Below are positions 6,945 through 7,120 of a stretch of DNA of 7,120 bases, piece after piece; the first letter of the stretch is position 1, and each line of letters opens with the position of its first letter. A program made the position numbers and the translations under genes. Source of the stretch: Spirochaetaceae bacterium (GTDB lineage Bacteria; Spirochaetota; Spirochaetia; Treponematales; Breznakiellaceae); contig JAITGJ010000231.1 in the NCBI GenBank assembly GCA_031280705.1, positions 1 to 7,120 on the forward strand, written 5' to 3'. The notes beneath the pieces were generated by a model. It was not told where the DNA came from. It saw only the letters and a list, made by a program, of their open reading frames with translations, and made no database searches.

Positions 6945-6949
6945 TTATA
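6944..6949 (-). promoter_or_regulatory. Consensus -10 hexamer pointing at fabF
   Basis: The minus strand reads TATAAT, a perfect sigma-70 -10 hexamer, supplied by the repeat. A weak -35 candidate, TTTAGA (6973-6968), lies 18 bp upstream. The same hexamer occurs on the minus strand at 7033-7028 and on the plus strand at 7014-7019 because the motif is repeated. It could make the repeat a carried-in promoter for the operon, but the weak -35 leaves this tentative. Confidence 0.25.
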
Positions 6950-7019
6950 GACAGACACGAGGGCATCTCTAAAAACTTCAGTTTTTAGGGGTCCCCACTA
7001 TATAGAGTCTGTCTATAAT
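6944..7019. repeat. 76-bp block with 13-bp terminal inverted repeats and nested hairpin
   Basis: ATTATAGACAGAC (6944-6956) is the exact reverse complement of GTCTGTCTATAAT (7007-7019). Between them is a second hairpin: arms 6961-6976 and 6981-6996 pair over 16 positions with two G-T pairs and one mismatch, the strongest part being CTAAAAAC, loop TTCA, GTTTTTAG. There is no coding capacity and no obvious target-site duplication. It may be a small non-autonomous element or a composite REP-like repeat. The inner hairpin has no T-tract on the plus strand, so a terminator role is not well supported. Confidence 0.65.
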
Positions 7020-7041
7020 GTGGACACATTATAGACAGACT
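7006..7041. repeat. 36-bp near-perfect palindrome
   Basis: Arms 7006-7022 and 7025-7041 are perfect inverted repeats of 17 bp around a 2-nt centre (GA). The outer part is the GTCTGTCTATAAT motif and its complement, so it shares one arm with the 76-bp block. It could extrude as a cruciform or fold as RNA. The central TGTGGACA recurs at 7113-7120. Confidence 0.85.
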
Positions 7042-7042
7042 T

Positions 7043-7089
7043 CCTTGAAAATCGCATTTTCGCAGCCTAAAGGCTAAGAAAATGCAAGG
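7043..7089. repeat. Branched inverted repeat with alternative pairings
   Basis: GCATTTTC (7054-7061) pairs with GAAAATGC (7078-7085), continued outward by CCTT/AAGG (7043-7046/7086-7089) after a 7-nt one-sided bulge. Inside it AGCCT/AGGCT (7064-7068/7071-7075) forms a second stem. The bulge can instead pair locally: GAAAAT (7047-7052) with ATTTTC (7056-7061). Confidence 0.6.
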
Positions 7090-7091
7090 TC

Positions 7092-7120
7092 TGTCCGCAA
7101 AGTAACCGACTTTGTGGACA
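7092..7120. repeat. Stem-loop with AACCG loop (copy C), running off the window
   Basis: TGTCCGCAAAGT (7092-7103) pairs with ACTTTGTGGACA (7109-7120) over 12 positions with one G-T pair, closed by the loop AACCG (7104-7108). The stem sequence is unrelated to copies A and B, yet the loop is identical. It is cut by the window end. Confidence 0.75.

Noticed and set aside
6860..6988. Short plus-strand frame (42 codons plus stop) starting ATGACCCCGC and running into copy B and the inner hairpin
   Set aside because: Most of it is repeat sequence, there is no Shine-Dalgarno before it, and no similarity is recognisable.
6944..7019. Insertion sequence with transposase
   Set aside because: The block is only 76 bp, has no coding capacity and shows no target-site duplication; at most it is a non-autonomous element.
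6906..7120. CRISPR array
   Set aside because: The repeats are inverted, of different sequences and unevenly spaced, with no constant direct repeat and no regular spacers.

Overview
The window is one compact minus-strand operon for type II fatty-acid synthesis (transcribed right to left, about 6729 to 32), bounded at both ends by stem-loop repeats. In transcription order the genes are fabF (ketoacyl-ACP synthase II), fabZ (hydroxyacyl-ACP dehydratase), a fabV/TER-type NADH enoyl reductase, and all four acetyl-CoA carboxylase subunits: accB, accC, accD, accA. The protein calls rest on recognisable active-site motifs. No RNA gene, CRISPR array, transposase or phage gene was seen.

Organism: probably a spirochaete of the Treponema group, perhaps a gut-associated one. 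The enoyl reductase closely resembles, from memory, the characterised Treponema denticola trans-2-enoyl-CoA reductase. The DNA is fairly GC-rich in codons, while the intergenic repeats are AT-richer. The gene order resembles the clostridial/streptococcal fab-acc cluster (fabF-accB-fabZ-accC-accD-accA), with accB moved next to accC and a fabV inserted. The taxonomic call is inference, not proof.

Layout. 1-34: a hairpin repeat that runs into the accA stop codon. 32-3590: accA, accD, accC and accB, each overlapping its neighbour by 4 to 17 nt, which suggests translational coupling and balanced subunit synthesis. 3625-4866: fabV, starting at GTG behind a strong Shine-Dalgarno. 4867-4951: an 85-nt gap with a terminator-like hairpin and T-tracts, the only sizeable break in the operon. 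4952-6729: fabZ and fabF, joined by an ATGA overlap. 6730-6905: fabF leader with no convincing gene. 6906-7120: a mosaic of at least five inverted-repeat structures, one of them a copy of the element at the left end.

How the genes work together: AccB carries biotin, AccC carboxylates it, and AccD/AccA transfer the carboxyl group to acetyl-CoA to make malonyl-CoA. FabF condenses malonyl-ACP with the growing chain, FabZ dehydrates the hydroxyacyl-ACP, and the FabV homologue reduces the enoyl intermediate. Ketoreductase (fabG), malonyl transferase (fabD), fabH and acpP are not in the window. The most unusual material is the repeat mosaic upstream of fabF and its matching copy after accA.
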